Shown: positions 32,797-41,811, numbered from the stretch's first letter. The stretch: DNA of 64,000 nt from Cycloclasticus sp. 46_120_T64 (GCA_002162695.1 MAAM01000004.1:1-64000), one strand, 5' to 3'. The notes: generated from the sequence alone by a model not told the origin. Numbers and translations are program-made.

Positions 32797-33771
32797 TTAA
32801 AGGGGCCTTCCTGTTCGAAGGTAATGGTCAAAACTAAATAGGTGTTCTCGAGGCGAGTTCTCGCAGTGACCAATTAAACGCCCTGAATTCGTAAGCCTGC
32901 CTTTTTTGATAATGATTCGTCCTTTGCAGTTAGGGCATTCGCTGGTGAACCTTTTTCGCTCAACAGTATTGGCTGACTGAGGTTTGTTACGGTTAAAAAT
33001 AAGTAAGTAATCACTATGAATTCCAGGTTGAAGCCACCATGGAGCGACCTCAGCACGACTTTCAACCACGTGGTAAATTGGGCTGAAACTGTACCAAATT
33101 AGGCCCAGTAGTATAAATATACTACTTAAAAAGTGGATGGTTTCGCCGGCGGTCTCTTGCTGCGTTAAACCAACTGGGACAAGTAGTAGCAATGAAATGA
33201 TTAGCAACCCGATAAACACCGTCGAAGATAAAAATACTCCCTTTCCCCAGCCTGATAAAACTAACTTATTAGATAAAATGCTAGCTAGACCAGACGGTTT
33301 AATGACATCTTCTGTGAAATATCTAATTTCCCCTTGATTTAAAGGACTCTTTTCATAGCTTTTGTCTAGTTTTGGATCAAATGCTTCGTAAGCAAAGCTA
33401 TAGCGGGAAGGGTTACCCCCGCCACCACCGGTACGCTTTTTTAATTTAATGAAGCCGGTTAAATTACTAGCAAGTGCTCTTTGGTGTAGACCTTCTTCTT
33501 TTTTACCCCACAAGCTTTCAAGTTTTTTCCATTCGGTATTTACTCGTTTTGTTGCGCCATCTGTAGGTTTGGGCCAAGGGTTTCGTGGGTTTAGTTTGTT
33601 AACAGCTTCATTTAACTCGATATTAATAAAGCCTTCTTCTGCTTTCTTAGGAGACTGAAGCGATAGGTCAATCAATGCATTTAAAAGATCCCTGTGACGC
33701 CCTTGTATGTCGTCCCAAGTTTTGATGTTTTCCTTAACAAGTTCTAAGCAGCTATAAAAATTTTTATCCAT
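32797..33771 (-). CDS. Uncharacterised membrane protein with putative N-terminal DNA-binding region and C-terminal zinc ribbon
   Basis: 324 residues, not recognised as a named family. Residues 20-125 look like a compact winged-helix region ending in a TGGGGGNPSRYSF wing-like segment; this style occurs in proteins of mobile elements. Two hydrophobic helices follow at about 177-201 and 212-232. The C-terminus has a CPNC pair (C279, C282) with C303 and H310 as possible further zinc ligands, in a short ribbon ending near LFSFDHYLRTG. The gene is divergent from the CoiA-like nuclease gene, with a 119-bp shared control region. It is AT-rich compared with glmS and ilvD and carries many A/T-ending codons, suggesting transfer. 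Function unknown. Confidence 0.75.
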   Translation of the reverse strand: MDKNFYSCLELVKENIKTWDDIQGRHRDLLNALIDLSLQSPKKAEEGFINIELNEAVNKLNPRNPWPKPTDGATKRVNTEWKKLESLWGKKEEGLHQRALASNLTGFIKLKKRTGGGGGNPSRYSFAYEAFDPKLDKSYEKSPLNQGEIRYFTEDVIKPSGLASILSNKLVLSGWGKGVFLSSTVFIGLLIISLLLLVPVGLTQQETAGETIHFLSSIFILLGLIWYSFSPIYHVVESRAEVAPWWLQPGIHSDYLLIFNRNKPQSANTVERKRFTSECPNCKGRIIIKKGRLTNSGRLIGHCENSPREHLFSFDHYLRTGRPL

Positions 33772-33805
33772 AATTTCACGTTTTATTCTTCCATTAGCAG
33801 GTGAC

Positions 33806-33824
33806 TGACCGGTAAGTGACCGGT
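33806..33824. promoter_or_regulatory. Operator-like direct repeat in the divergent control region
   Basis: Two copies of TGACCGGT, at 33806-33813 and 33817-33824, start 11 bp apart, about one helical turn. Each contains the palindrome ACCGGT. They lie between two divergent cassette genes, a typical place for a repressor site controlling both. The binding protein is unknown. Confidence 0.5.
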
Positions 33825-33890
33825 CTTGTGCTTAAATTTTAATTGAAAATAAGTGATGCTGTACTTTAGTTTTTACTTAAGGGGAATTAA

Positions 33891-34733
33891 ATGAACTATA
33901 CAAATACGCTTCAATCTTTTGCTCATAACCAACATGGGCAGTTAACTTCAATTAGAGAGGCCGAGAGAGGGCAAAGCTGCCTTTGCACATGTCCAGTTTG
34001 CGGTGAGAAGTTAATAGCAAAACAGGGGGGTATCAGAGCTTGGCATTTTGCTCATACCAGTGGTAACGAATGTGAGAATGCAGGTGAAAGTTCACTTCAC
34101 CTGGCTTGTAAAGAGGTCGTAGCGCGAGCATCTATGATAGTAAAGCCTTGTATAGGTGATGATCTGCAATATTTAAAGATACATAAAGCGGACATGGAAA
34201 TCCCTGTCAAAACAGAGGATGGATTAACAGTAGTTCCCGATGTAACCATTTGTTCTTCTAATAACGAATTAACTTTTATTGAGATTGCTGTCACACATAA
34301 AATTGATTTGGAGAAAAAGGAAAAAATCGATAGCCTAAAAATCCCGACAATGGAAATAGTTATTGACTCATCAATGATGGAAGAGTGGGATTGGAAAACA
34401 ATAGAAGAGCTCGTTCTACACGATAATCTTAGGCGTTATTGGGTTTATGAACCGCAGAGCGAGGTGATTGAAAAAACTGATTTTGTTGTTAATAAAGGAA
34501 GCAATTCGTCAGCTTATACAAATGAGTTTCAAACAAAGATTAATGATGTTCCGGTACGTGTCCGACAATTTGATTGGGGTGTTTCAGTTTGGTCTGGGTT
34601 TGATACGGAAGTAAACCTTAAAATAAAAAAAATAATGCGAGGTTTTGGAGGAAGGTGGAATCCGCGCTATAAAAACTGGACTGTGACCGGTTCTATGTTG
34701 TTTGAACCAATGGTTGCAGCTTTAGAGAACTAA
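33891..34733 (+). CDS. CoiA-like putative nuclease with HARP-like C-terminal segment
   Basis: 280 residues. The N-terminal third resembles the CoiA-type zinc module: C34 and C37 (CPVCGEKLIAKQG), then WHFAHTSG with H52 and H55, C61 and a later H70. The middle part looks like the PD-(D/E)xK-type domain of CoiA and related proteins, with PDVT (D117) and TFIEIAVTHKID (E131), and KKEKIDSLKIPTMEI after it. The last 60 residues contain GFGGRWNPRYKNWTV, similar in pattern to HARP-type annealing or DNA-binding motifs. CoiA is linked to competence in Firmicutes, but many relatives lie in mobile regions. An AAGGGG sequence precedes the ATG. The nuclease call is inference from motifs. Confidence 0.7.
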   Translation: MNYTNTLQSFAHNQHGQLTSIREAERGQSCLCTCPVCGEKLIAKQGGIRAWHFAHTSGNECENAGESSLHLACKEVVARASMIVKPCIGDDLQYLKIHKADMEIPVKTEDGLTVVPDVTICSSNNELTFIEIAVTHKIDLEKKEKIDSLKIPTMEIVIDSSMMEEWDWKTIEELVLHDNLRRYWVYEPQSEVIEKTDFVVNKGSNSSAYTNEFQTKINDVPVRVRQFDWGVSVWSGFDTEVNLKIKKIMRGFGGRWNPRYKNWTVTGSMLFEPMVAALEN

Positions 34734-34842
34734 GGTGCAAAGTTAAAATTAAAGCTATGATCTCTCAGTAGTCTTAAGTCAGTCATTTTTTAGACGGTGG
34801 TATCGTTTATTACGAGTTTATTCTTAATATATAGTGCTTAAT

Positions 34843-34968
34843 ATGGAAATCTACGACTTTATTTTGCCTATGATTAAGAAAATAGGATTTAAAGCTAGTG
34901 ATACCAAGGTTGTTGATTACGACTTTATTATTACGAAATATTTTTCCGATGCCGCACAGCCTGTTTAG
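34843..34968 (+). CDS. Possible small protein of 41 residues (or remnant)
   Basis: ATG-initiated frame MEIYDFILPMIKKIGF... ending KYFSDAAQPV, running into the right copy of the direct repeat (34942-34978). No clear ribosome binding site was seen and no family recognised. Because it ends inside the repeat it may be the cut-off start of a gene that was interrupted when the cassette formed. Low confidence. Confidence 0.3.
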   Translation: MEIYDFILPMIKKIGFKASDTKVVDYDFIITKYFSDAAQPV

Positions 34969-34978
34969 GCTGTGCGTT
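34942..34978. repeat. Right copy of imperfect direct repeat bounding the glmS-ilvD cassette
   Basis: Starts TTTTCCGATGC and contains the same 13-mer CCTGTTTAGGCTG (34960-34972) as the left copy at 32644-32677. This copy forms a perfect hairpin, GCACAGCC with GGCTGTGC around TGTTTA. It lies about 40 bp upstream of the ilvD start. Confidence 0.7.
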
Positions 34979-35015
34979 ATAATTCCTGCTAATAATATAT
35001 TTAGTGAGAAAAGCC

Positions 35016-36857
35016 ATGCCTGATTACCGTTCTAAAACCTCTACTTTTGGCCGCAATATGGCGGGTGCTCGTTCTTTATGGCGTGCAACCGGGATGACAG
35101 ATGACGATTTCGGTAAGCCGATTATCGCGGTAGTTAACTCATTTACCCAATTTGTTCCTGGCCACGTTCATTTAAAAGACCTGGGGCAAATGGTCGCTAG
35201 AGAAATTGAACAAGCGGGCGGGGTTGCTAAAGAATTTAATACCATCGCGATTGACGATGGTATTGCGATGGGCCACGACGGCATGCTGTATAGCTTGCCG
35301 AGCCGTGACATTATTGCCGATTCGGTTGAATACATGGTCAATGCACATTGCGCTGATGCGATGGTGTGTATTTCAAACTGTGACAAAATCACCCCAGGCA
35401 TGTTGATGGCGGCGATGCGATTAAATATCCCGGTTGTGTTTGTCTCCGGTGGGCCGATGGAAGCCGGTAAAACTAAGTTGTCTGAACATAAGCTCGACTT
35501 GGTTGACGCGATGGTGATTGCGGTTGATGAGAATGCCAGTGATGAGAAGGTCGCCGAATATGAACGTTCGGCTTGTCCAACGTGTGGCTCTTGCTCAGGC
35601 ATGTTTACCGCCAATTCAATGAATTGCTTAACCGAAGCATTGGGTTTGTCATTGCCGGGTAATGGCTCTATGTTGGCGACCCACGCTGATCGGAAGGAAT
35701 TGTTTCTTGAAGCAGGGCGTACGATTGTAGATATCACCAAGCGTTATTACGAGCAGGATGACGACAGTGTTTTACCGCGTAAAGTCGCCTGTTTTAAAGC
35801 CTTTGAAAATGCGATGACTCTCGATATCTCAATGGGCGGTTCAACCAACACCATTTTACATTTGTTGGCGATTGCGCAAGAGGGTGAAATTGATTTCGAT
35901 ATGCGTGATATTGATCGTTTATCACGCGAAGTTCCGCAGCTGTGTAAAGTGGCACCGAATACCCCCTTGTACCATATGGAAGACGTACATCGTGCGGGCG
36001 GCATTATGGCTATTTTGGGCGAGTTAAATCGAGCGGGGAAAATACACGCCGATTTACCGACGGTACATAGCGCCACCATGCAACAAGCCCTCGATAAATG
36101 GGACATTATGCAAACGAGCAGTGATGCGGTGAAAGACTTCTACATGGCGGGCCCTGCGGGTATTCCAACCCAGCAAGCATTCAGCCAAGACTGCCGTTGG
36201 GATAGTTTAGATGACGACCGTGAAGGGGGTTGTATACGATCGCTAGAGCACGCCTTTTCATTGGAAGGTGGTTTGGCGGTGTTATACGGTAATATTGCCC
36301 TTGATGGCTGCGTGGTTAAAACCTCGGGTGTTGATGAGTCTATTCTGGTATTTGAAGGACCGGCGCATATTTGTGAATCACAGGATGACGCGGTGTACGA
36401 TATTTTGAATAATAAGGTGAAATCCGGCGACGTGGTTATTGTGCGTTATGAAGGCCCGCGTGGTGGCCCGGGCATGCAAGAGATGTTGTATCCGACCAGT
36501 TATATTAAATCGAAGGGCTTGGGTAAGGCTTGTGCTTTATTAACCGATGGTCGCTTTTCAGGCGGCACCAGTGGCTTGTCTATTGGCCACGTTAGCCCAG
36601 AAGCTGCGGCTGGTGGAGCCATTGGCCTCGTTGAAAAAGGTGATTTGATTAAAATTGATATCCCTAACCGTAGCATGGATGTATTGCTGTCGGATGAGGT
36701 GTTAGCCGAACGTCGTACTAACATGGATGCTAAAGGCAAGGCCGCTTGGCAGCCCGTTAAAGAGCGCCCACGTAAAGTCTCTGCGGCGTTGAAAGCCTAT
36801 GCCAAAATGGTGACCAGCGCGGATACCGGTGCGGTGCGTAATCTTGATCTATTGTAG
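35016..36857 (+). CDS. ilvD: Dihydroxy-acid dehydratase
   Basis: Fe-S enzyme of isoleucine and valine synthesis, converting dihydroxy acids to 2-keto acids. 613 residues from the ATG at 35016 ([27 protein letters not shown]), nearly identical in layout to E. coli IlvD. Cluster-binding cysteines are in [12 protein letters not shown] and [20 protein letters not shown], and the C-terminal active-site segment is [25 protein letters not shown] at 35004 would add four residues. No other ilv gene is nearby. Confidence 0.98.
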   Translation: MPDYRSKTSTFGRNMAGARSLWRATGMTDDDFGKPIIAVVNSFTQFVPGHVHLKDLGQMVAREIEQAGGVAKEFNTIAIDDGIAMGHDGMLYSLPSRDIIADSVEYMVNAHCADAMVCISNCDKITPGMLMAAMRLNIPVVFVSGGPMEAGKTKLSEHKLDLVDAMVIAVDENASDEKVAEYERSACPTCGSCSGMFTANSMNCLTEALGLSLPGNGSMLATHADRKELFLEAGRTIVDITKRYYEQDDDSVLPRKVACFKAFENAMTLDISMGGSTNTILHLLAIAQEGEIDFDMRDIDRLSREVPQLCKVAPNTPLYHMEDVHRAGGIMAILGELNRAGKIHADLPTVHSATMQQALDKWDIMQTSSDAVKDFYMAGPAGIPTQQAFSQDCRWDSLDDDREGGCIRSLEHAFSLEGGLAVLYGNIALDGCVVKTSGVDESILVFEGPAHICESQDDAVYDILNNKVKSGDVVIVRYEGPRGGPGMQEMLYPTSYIKSKGLGKACALLTDGRFSGGTSGLSIGHVSPEAAAGGAIGLVEKGDLIKIDIPNRSMDVLLSDEVLAERRTNMDAKGKAAWQPVKERPRKVSAALKAYAKMVTSADTGAVRNLDLL

Positions 36858-37004
36858 TTGTTAAAGCCGCGTTGAGCCCTTGCCGTTATCAACAAGCCAG
36901 AGTGTGTTTAGGGATGGGCTGTTGATGGGGGTAATCATGGGCTTATTGCTGGTTAATGAGACCGATTAACGCTATCCAGTTAATGCCTGAAGGCTAACAT
37001 ATCG

Positions 37005-37039
37005 CTTAGCGGTACTTAGCGGTAAACCAACGATGGTTT
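37005..37039. repeat. Tandem 10-bp repeat followed by small hairpin downstream of ilvD
   Basis: CTTAGCGGTA occurs twice head to tail (37005-37014 and 37015-37024). It is followed directly by the hairpin AAACCA-ACGA-TGGTTT (37024-37039). It lies in the 294-bp gap between ilvD and the next gene. Its function is unknown. Confidence 0.6.
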
Positions 37040-37051
37040 CATTCGTATCAA

Positions 37052-37082
37052 AAAGCCTTTGCCTTTGCAAAGGCTTTTTTTT
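37052..37082 (+). terminator. Intrinsic terminator downstream of ilvD
   Basis: Perfect stem AAAGCCTTTG with CAAAGGCTTT around a CCTTTG loop, followed by eight T. It is correctly oriented for ilvD, although about 195 bp after its stop. Confidence 0.85.
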
Positions 37083-37151
37083 GCCTAGGCGTATGGCCGA
37101 AGCTTAGGTGTGTTGTAATGTGCTGGCGATAAAAAAAGAGTTATAAGGTTT

Positions 37152-37610
37152 ATGCTTGAATTAAAAATCCCCCCACCGGTGGCTGCGTTGGTTATGGCGG
37201 GGCTTATGTATGTGTCTAAGGGCCTGTATCAAGATGTTTTTGGCTTCGAGCTGGAATATAAATTGCTGATGGCGGCGATGATTTCGGTACTGGCATTATT
37301 ATTGGATTTTGCTGCACTATGGGTGTTTGTACGCGCTAAAACCACCGTTAACCCGATTAAAGCGAGCAATGTCTCGGCCTTGGTGACTAGCGGGATTTAT
37401 CGTTATAGTCGCAATCCGATGTATGTTGGCAATTTTCTGTTTTTGTTTGCTTGGTTAATTTTTTTAAGCAGCGCACTGAACGCGATTTTCTTGGTATTTT
37501 ATGTGTTGTATACCAATAAATTTCAAATTAGCCCTGAAGAACGCATTCTTCGCGAGCGCTTTGGCGATGATTACCGAGCTTTTTGCCTGCGGGTAAGGCG
37601 CTGGGTTTAG
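37152..37610 (+). CDS. Isoprenylcysteine carboxyl methyltransferase (ICMT)-like membrane methyltransferase
   Basis: 152 residues with about four hydrophobic helices. The C-terminal half has the PEMT/ICMT pattern: [24 protein letters not shown], then a hydrophobic stretch and [26 protein letters not shown], where the RNPMY and EER residues bind SAM and substrate in the family. Bacterial members methylate unknown small or lipid substrates. The stop overlaps that of the convergent phhB-like gene by 4 bp. Confidence 0.88.
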   Translation: MLELKIPPPVAALVMAGLMYVSKGLYQDVFGFELEYKLLMAAMISVLALLLDFAALWVFVRAKTTVNPIKASNVSALVTSGIYRYSRNPMYVGNFLFLFAWLIFLSSALNAIFLVFYVLYTNKFQISPEERILRERFGDDYRAFCLRVRRWV

Positions 37611-37900
37611 CGCTTTGCGGCGAGGCGTTCCATTTGTGTCGCTAGCTTGAAATCTCGTTCGCTGATCCCTGATACCTCGTGGGTTGTCAGTTCTATACGC
37701 ACCGTTTTGTAGACATTAAACCACTCGGGATGGTGGTTGGCTTTCTCGGCATATAGCGCCACTTCCGTCATAAAGGCGAAGGCTTCGATGAAATTGTTAA
37801 ATAGGTAGTTTCTATAGAGTTTGCCATCACGTAACTGCCATTCAGGCTGCTGCTGTAGAAATTGTTCAATATCGGCTTGTGTGGCTTGCTGGAGAGACAT
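37607..37900 (-). CDS. phhB: Pterin-4a-carbinolamine dehydratase
   Basis: 97 residues from the ATG at 37900 ([21 protein letters not shown]). It has the family pattern [48 protein letters not shown], where the HHPEW histidines are catalytic. It recycles the pterin cofactor of aromatic amino acid hydroxylases or acts in molybdopterin-related chemistry; no hydroxylase gene is nearby. An earlier TTG would add four residues. A GGGA ribosome binding site supports the chosen start. Confidence 0.93.
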   Translation of the reverse strand: MSLQQATQADIEQFLQQQPEWQLRDGKLYRNYLFNNFIEAFAFMTEVALYAEKANHHPEWFNVYKTVRIELTTHEVSGISERDFKLATQMERLAAKR

Positions 37901-37982
37901 ACGCATTCCCAAAGGTCTGTTTTTTCAGTTTTTCGACTGCTTAAATCGCTGAAGGTTCCGTTACTGCTTGATTGACGATAGT

Positions 37983-39281
37983 TTAAGCAAAAAATTGGCT
38001 AAATACGCGGGTAATATAGAGGTGGTCGAGTACCCCAGCGCTTTCTCGAATACTATGCATCGCCCACATCGGGTTCCCCACATCCACCGCATTAATACCT
38101 AAACGCGCCGAGGTCATCGGCCCAATCGTGCTGCCACAGCCTAGGTCGGTACGGTGAGAGTATTGCTGATAAGGCACCCCCGCCTGTTCACATAGATTAA
38201 TAAAATATGCTTGTGAGGCGCTATTTGAAGCATAACGAATATTCGCATTGACCTTAATCACCGGGCCTTTATTGACCAACACCTTATGTTCAGGTTCGTA
38301 AGCACTAGGGAAGTTGGGTTGATAGGCATGGGCCATATCGGCGCTAATCATAAAGCTATTAGACAAAGCGCGTTTATAGTCTTCTGATGATAGCTGTAGA
38401 CCATCGGCGATGCGTTCTAATACATCGGGTAAGAAACTACCATCGGCACCCTTATGGCTATTGCTGCCGATTTCTTCGTGGTCAAAAAATGCACAAACAT
38501 TAGTCTGTTCTGACTGCAGAGAGCTATCCGATAATAAGGCACTCAGAGCCGAATGACAGGAGGCGAGGTTATCGAGCTGGCTATTGGCATAAAACTCCTC
38601 ATTTTCGCCATATAAAACACCGGCTTGGGTATCACAAACGTGTAATTCCCAGGCAGCGATGGATGAAGCTTCGGTTTCTAGCTCTTTAGCGAGTAAGTTT
38701 AGCAAACTGCTAGATTGGTTAAGTGTGCCCTCAACCACCGATAACAGTAATGGCAGCTCTGTTTGTTTGTGTAGTTTTAAGCCATCGCTATTAACCTTAG
38801 GGTTCATATGAATGGCTAGGTTAGGCAGGCGTAACAGGGGCTTTTTAAAGTGCACCAGCTTCGAGTACGGTTGGCTGCCCTGTTTCAGGTGTACCCGCCC
38901 AGCTAGGCTCAAGTCACGGTCACTAAAGGTGGCTAAAATGGGGCCACCGTAAACCTCTACGCCGATGCGGCGATAACCGCCTTGTTGCTGATCGGGTTTA
39001 GGTTTAACCCGTAAGCCCGGTGAATCGGTATGTGCACCAATCAGTCTGAAACCATGCTCGGAGATGGCTTTTGAACCGAGGCTGAAGGCAATAATTGATG
39101 AATCATCACGCACCACATAATAGCGCCCATGTGCTTGCAGTGACCAGGCCTCGGACTCTAGCAGCTCGACAAAACCTTTGTTTTGTAGGGCTTGCACGCT
39201 AGTCGCAACCGCGTGCCAAGGGCTGGGGCTGGCATCAATGAAATTTAGCAGGTCTTGGGCGTGGTGTTGTGCGGTAGACAT
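37983..39281 (-). CDS. apeB: M18 family aminopeptidase (aspartyl aminopeptidase)
   Basis: 432 residues, a cytosolic zinc aminopeptidase. Metal-binding motifs are visible: GAHTDSPGLRVKP near 81-93 with the His and Asp ligands, FFDHEEIGSNS near 262-272 with the catalytic Glu pair, and SADMAHA near 313. It ends with the conserved RTDLGCGSTIGPMTSARLGINAVDVGNPMWAMHSIRE segment holding the last His. It follows msrB at a one-base distance and is probably in one transcript with it. Confidence 0.96.
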   Translation of the reverse strand: MSTAQHHAQDLLNFIDASPSPWHAVATSVQALQNKGFVELLESEAWSLQAHGRYYVVRDDSSIIAFSLGSKAISEHGFRLIGAHTDSPGLRVKPKPDQQQGGYRRIGVEVYGGPILATFSDRDLSLAGRVHLKQGSQPYSKLVHFKKPLLRLPNLAIHMNPKVNSDGLKLHKQTELPLLLSVVEGTLNQSSSLLNLLAKELETEASSIAAWELHVCDTQAGVLYGENEEFYANSQLDNLASCHSALSALLSDSSLQSEQTNVCAFFDHEEIGSNSHKGADGSFLPDVLERIADGLQLSSEDYKRALSNSFMISADMAHAYQPNFPSAYEPEHKVLVNKGPVIKVNANIRYASNSASQAYFINLCEQAGVPYQQYSHRTDLGCGSTIGPMTSARLGINAVDVGNPMWAMHSIRESAGVLDHLYITRVFSQFFA

Positions 39282-39282
39282 A

Positions 39283-39672
39283 TTATTCCTTGCTGTTTAA
39301 CGTGAGAGAGGCTGAGTTAATGCAGTAGCGTAAGCCTGTGGGTTGCGGCCCATCTTCGAATAAGTGGCCTAAATGGCAATCGCAGTGAGCGCAGACAACC
39401 TCGACCCGTAACATGCCGTGGCTATTATCGTGAATTTGTTTAATGTGCTGTTCATTAATCGCTGCCCAAAAACTGGGCCAGCCACTGCCCGAATCGTATT
39501 TTGTCGACGATTCAAATAAGGCTTTGTTACAGCACTTACAATGGTATATTCCACTCGTTTTGCAGGACTCGTAAATACCAGAGAACGCGGGCTCCGTGCC
39601 TTTAAGCCGGCAAATTCGGTAATCATCGGCGCTGAGTTCTGCCTGCCACTGCTGTTCGGTTTTTGTTGCCAT
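39283..39672 (-). CDS. msrB: Peptide-methionine (R)-S-oxide reductase MsrB
   Basis: 129-residue repair enzyme reducing methionine-R-sulfoxide. It has zinc pairs CKCC near 45-48 and CAHCDC near 94-99, SGSGWPSFW near 63-71 and the catalytic Cys in LRYCINSASL near 117. It sits between a secreted metallo-hydrolase gene and apeB, all on the reverse strand with short gaps. Confidence 0.97.
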   Translation of the reverse strand: MATKTEQQWQAELSADDYRICRLKGTEPAFSGIYESCKTSGIYHCKCCNKALFESSTKYDSGSGWPSFWAAINEQHIKQIHDNSHGMLRVEVVCAHCDCHLGHLFEDGPQPTGLRYCINSASLTLNSKE

Positions 39673-39681
39673 CTCTTGCTC

Positions 39682-40590
39682 CTATTTAGCCAAACTTTGG
39701 TAAATGGCTTTTATCCACAGCTTTTCGGTAACAAAGCCGCCGCCCCATGCAGCCCATTGACTGGGCAAGCCGGCGAGTTGAATGTCTGCTAAAGACTTAC
39801 CCGCAGTGGCTTGTTGCTGTACGAAGCTTATGGTGTTACTAAGCATATCGTCATAGGCCATTAAGCCCTTCATATCGGTGAGTTCGCCATGGCCGGGAAT
39901 AACCAAGATGTCGTTGGGTAGACGCTCAATTATTTTCTTTATATTACGGCTTAGGCTCAAGGCGTTGCCGCCCGTGTCCAAGTCAACAAAGGGAAATACA
40001 CCGTTGAAAAAATGATCACCTAAATGAGCGACCTTGCTATTGGGGAAATAAATAACGCCGTCGCCATCGGTATGCCCGTTGGGGTAATGAATGAATTGAA
40101 TATCATCGCCGTTGAAGTGAATATTCATTGCCTGGTCGAAGGTAATTAATGGCCATGCGGCTTCGGCACTGGCGGGGGATTTACCGAAGAAATTATTCTG
40201 TTCGGCCATCAGGCGTTTTCTAACATTACTATGCGAGATGATGGTGGCCTGCTTAGATAACTCGGCATTACTGCCGGTGTGGTCGCCATGCCAGTGGGTA
40301 TTGAGGATAAAACGTAGCTTGCCGGGGTTTATTTCGGCGAGTGCGTGATTGATCTTTTCAGACATTGGGCTGAGTTGGTCATCGATCAATAAAATGCCAT
40401 CTTTACCCGCAGAAACACCAATATTGCCGCCAGAAAAACCACCAACGCCTTCTAACATATAAATATTGCCGCGTACGTGGGTTGTTTTTAAGGATATTTT
40501 AGAAAAGTCTTGTTCGAGAAAACCCGCAAAGGATGTTGATAAACAGCTTATATAACTGAATAAAATAAGTGCTTTGATCGTGTTTTTCAT
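39682..40590 (-). CDS. Secreted metallo-beta-lactamase-fold hydrolase
   Basis: 302 residues from the ATG at 40590 with a signal peptide (KNTIKALILFSYISCLSTSFAG). The core has the HWHGDHTGSN zinc motif, a later HTDGDGVIYF, LGDHFFNGVFPFVD and VIPGHGELT, all typical of the MBL fold. It probably acts in the periplasm; the substrate is unknown. It resembles quinoprotein-relay and class B-like hydrolases rather than true beta-lactamases. An AGAGG ribosome binding site supports this start over the ATG six codons earlier. Confidence 0.9.
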   Translation of the reverse strand: MKNTIKALILFSYISCLSTSFAGFLEQDFSKISLKTTHVRGNIYMLEGVGGFSGGNIGVSAGKDGILLIDDQLSPMSEKINHALAEINPGKLRFILNTHWHGDHTGSNAELSKQATIISHSNVRKRLMAEQNNFFGKSPASAEAAWPLITFDQAMNIHFNGDDIQFIHYPNGHTDGDGVIYFPNSKVAHLGDHFFNGVFPFVDLDTGGNALSLSRNIKKIIERLPNDILVIPGHGELTDMKGLMAYDDMLSNTISFVQQQATAGKSLADIQLAGLPSQWAAWGGGFVTEKLWIKAIYQSLAK

Positions 40591-40782
40591 AAGAGCCTCT
40601 ATTGTCATGTTATTTAAAGTTTTAACCGAGTCAGAATAAAAACGGTGCTAATAAAAATTATCGGTTGGAAGAGTGAATCTTAACGCTAAAGTGGCTAAAG
40701 TTTCCATCCTTCAGCGTTTGCTGCCTTAATTATGCTCAACTTGAGAAAACAGGGTTATGGTCTCTGCTGAGAGAGCCTATCA

Positions 40783-41811
40783 CTACAGCCAATCACTCAG
40801 TTGTACGCCAAAACCAATGCTATTGGTATGGTTGTTGTAGTCTAACAAGCTTTCACCATAGCCATTAAACCACTGTACATAACCACGAATATTTTTATGT
40901 ACAGGGAAGCTCCAAGCGAGCTCCAGTGCGCCGCGATTATGGCCGGTTTTCAAGTTATTTCTAAACATCAGGTCAACGGTATGTTGTTGATGCTTATAAA
41001 GGGCTCTAAATTCGTAGTGACCCATAAAGTGGTTGATATCGGCGTTGTCGTCACTGCTGGAGCTTTCAGGGATTCGGTACCAAGGCTTGAATGAAAGATA
41101 AAGGTCTTCTTTTTCAAGTATAAACTCACTATAAAGGCGGTTCCAACTCCGCGATAAACTACCCGAGCGTCCATTTGATTGGTGGCTAAAGCCTGCTCGA
41201 ATAATAGAGCCTTGAAAGCCTGCAAGGGAGTAATCAGTATCAAAAGATAACCAGGTTTCTGCTTCGTGGTTGGTTTCTCTAAATGGTGAGGAGTGAGTTT
41301 TGTTGAATTGTTGCCAAAATGAGCGGTTGGTGTAGGCGGCATATAAATCGCCGTAGCCGTAAATAACATTTTGTAACACCGGGAATTTTACGCTCAGTTG
41401 AAACTTAGTTTCTACGTGCTGCAAGTCGGCCTTATGGTTTGGGAAAGCGTTGTCTAGTGGCTCTGAATTTGGCTCGCTATTGTTGTAGCTTAAAATAAGG
41501 TAGTTTGGCTTGTGTGGCATTAAAGAAAAGGCATTCCAGCCGGTTTGTTTTTCAGATTGCTGGCGTCGGCTAATAGCGGATTGTTGGCTAATTGTTTGCT
41601 CGGCATTAGCGGAGGTTTGGCGACAAGATTGTTTAAGCTCACCGATGGTTAGGCTGTCATCAGCGCTTTGCAGGGCAAGGGTTAAGCACTGTTGATAATT
41701 CTCAGAGGCATGAGCCAGAATAGGCAAGCTGGCGATGCAGAGTAGGAGTATCAATTTTCTCATGCTGGCTTGGCGTGTCGTTGCGTGATTTGAAATTAGT
41801 AGCGAGTTCAT
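40783..41811 (-). CDS. pldA: Outer membrane phospholipase A (OMPLA)
   Basis: Outer-membrane beta barrel that hydrolyses mislocalised phospholipids, active as a Ca2+-dependent dimer. 342 residues. A signal peptide (MRKLILLLCIASLPILAHA from residue 17), a spacer, then the barrel follow. The active-site stretch GFSHQSNGRSGSLSRSWNRLY contains the catalytic His210, Ser212 and Asn224, with the same spacing as E. coli His142, Ser144 and Asn156. ATG 41811 overlaps the upstream lipoprotein stop as ATGA and has an AGG upstream; ATG 41763 is an alternative giving a shorter signal peptide. Confidence 0.93.
   Translation of the reverse strand: MNSLLISNHATTRQASMRKLILLLCIASLPILAHASENYQQCLTLALQSADDSLTIGELKQSCRQTSANAEQTISQQSAISRRQQSEKQTGWNAFSLMPHKPNYLILSYNNSEPNSEPLDNAFPNHKADLQHVETKFQLSVKFPVLQNVIYGYGDLYAAYTNRSFWQQFNKTHSSPFRETNHEAETWLSFDTDYSLAGFQGSIIRAGFSHQSNGRSGSLSRSWNRLYSEFILEKEDLYLSFKPWYRIPESSSSDDNADINHFMGHYEFRALYKHQQHTVDLMFRNNLKTGHNRGALELAWSFPVHKNIRGYVQWFNGYGESLLDYNNHTNSIGFGVQLSDWL

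Noticed and set aside
34942-34978. Integron attC site
   Set aside because: The hairpin lacks the GTTRRRY and RYYYAAC core pair and the spacer layout of attC sites, and no integrase gene is present.
32625-34990. Tn7-like transposon downstream of glmS
   Set aside because: No tns genes, no TGT...ACA ends with repeated TnsB-type sites and no 5-bp target duplication could be seen. Only the position matches.
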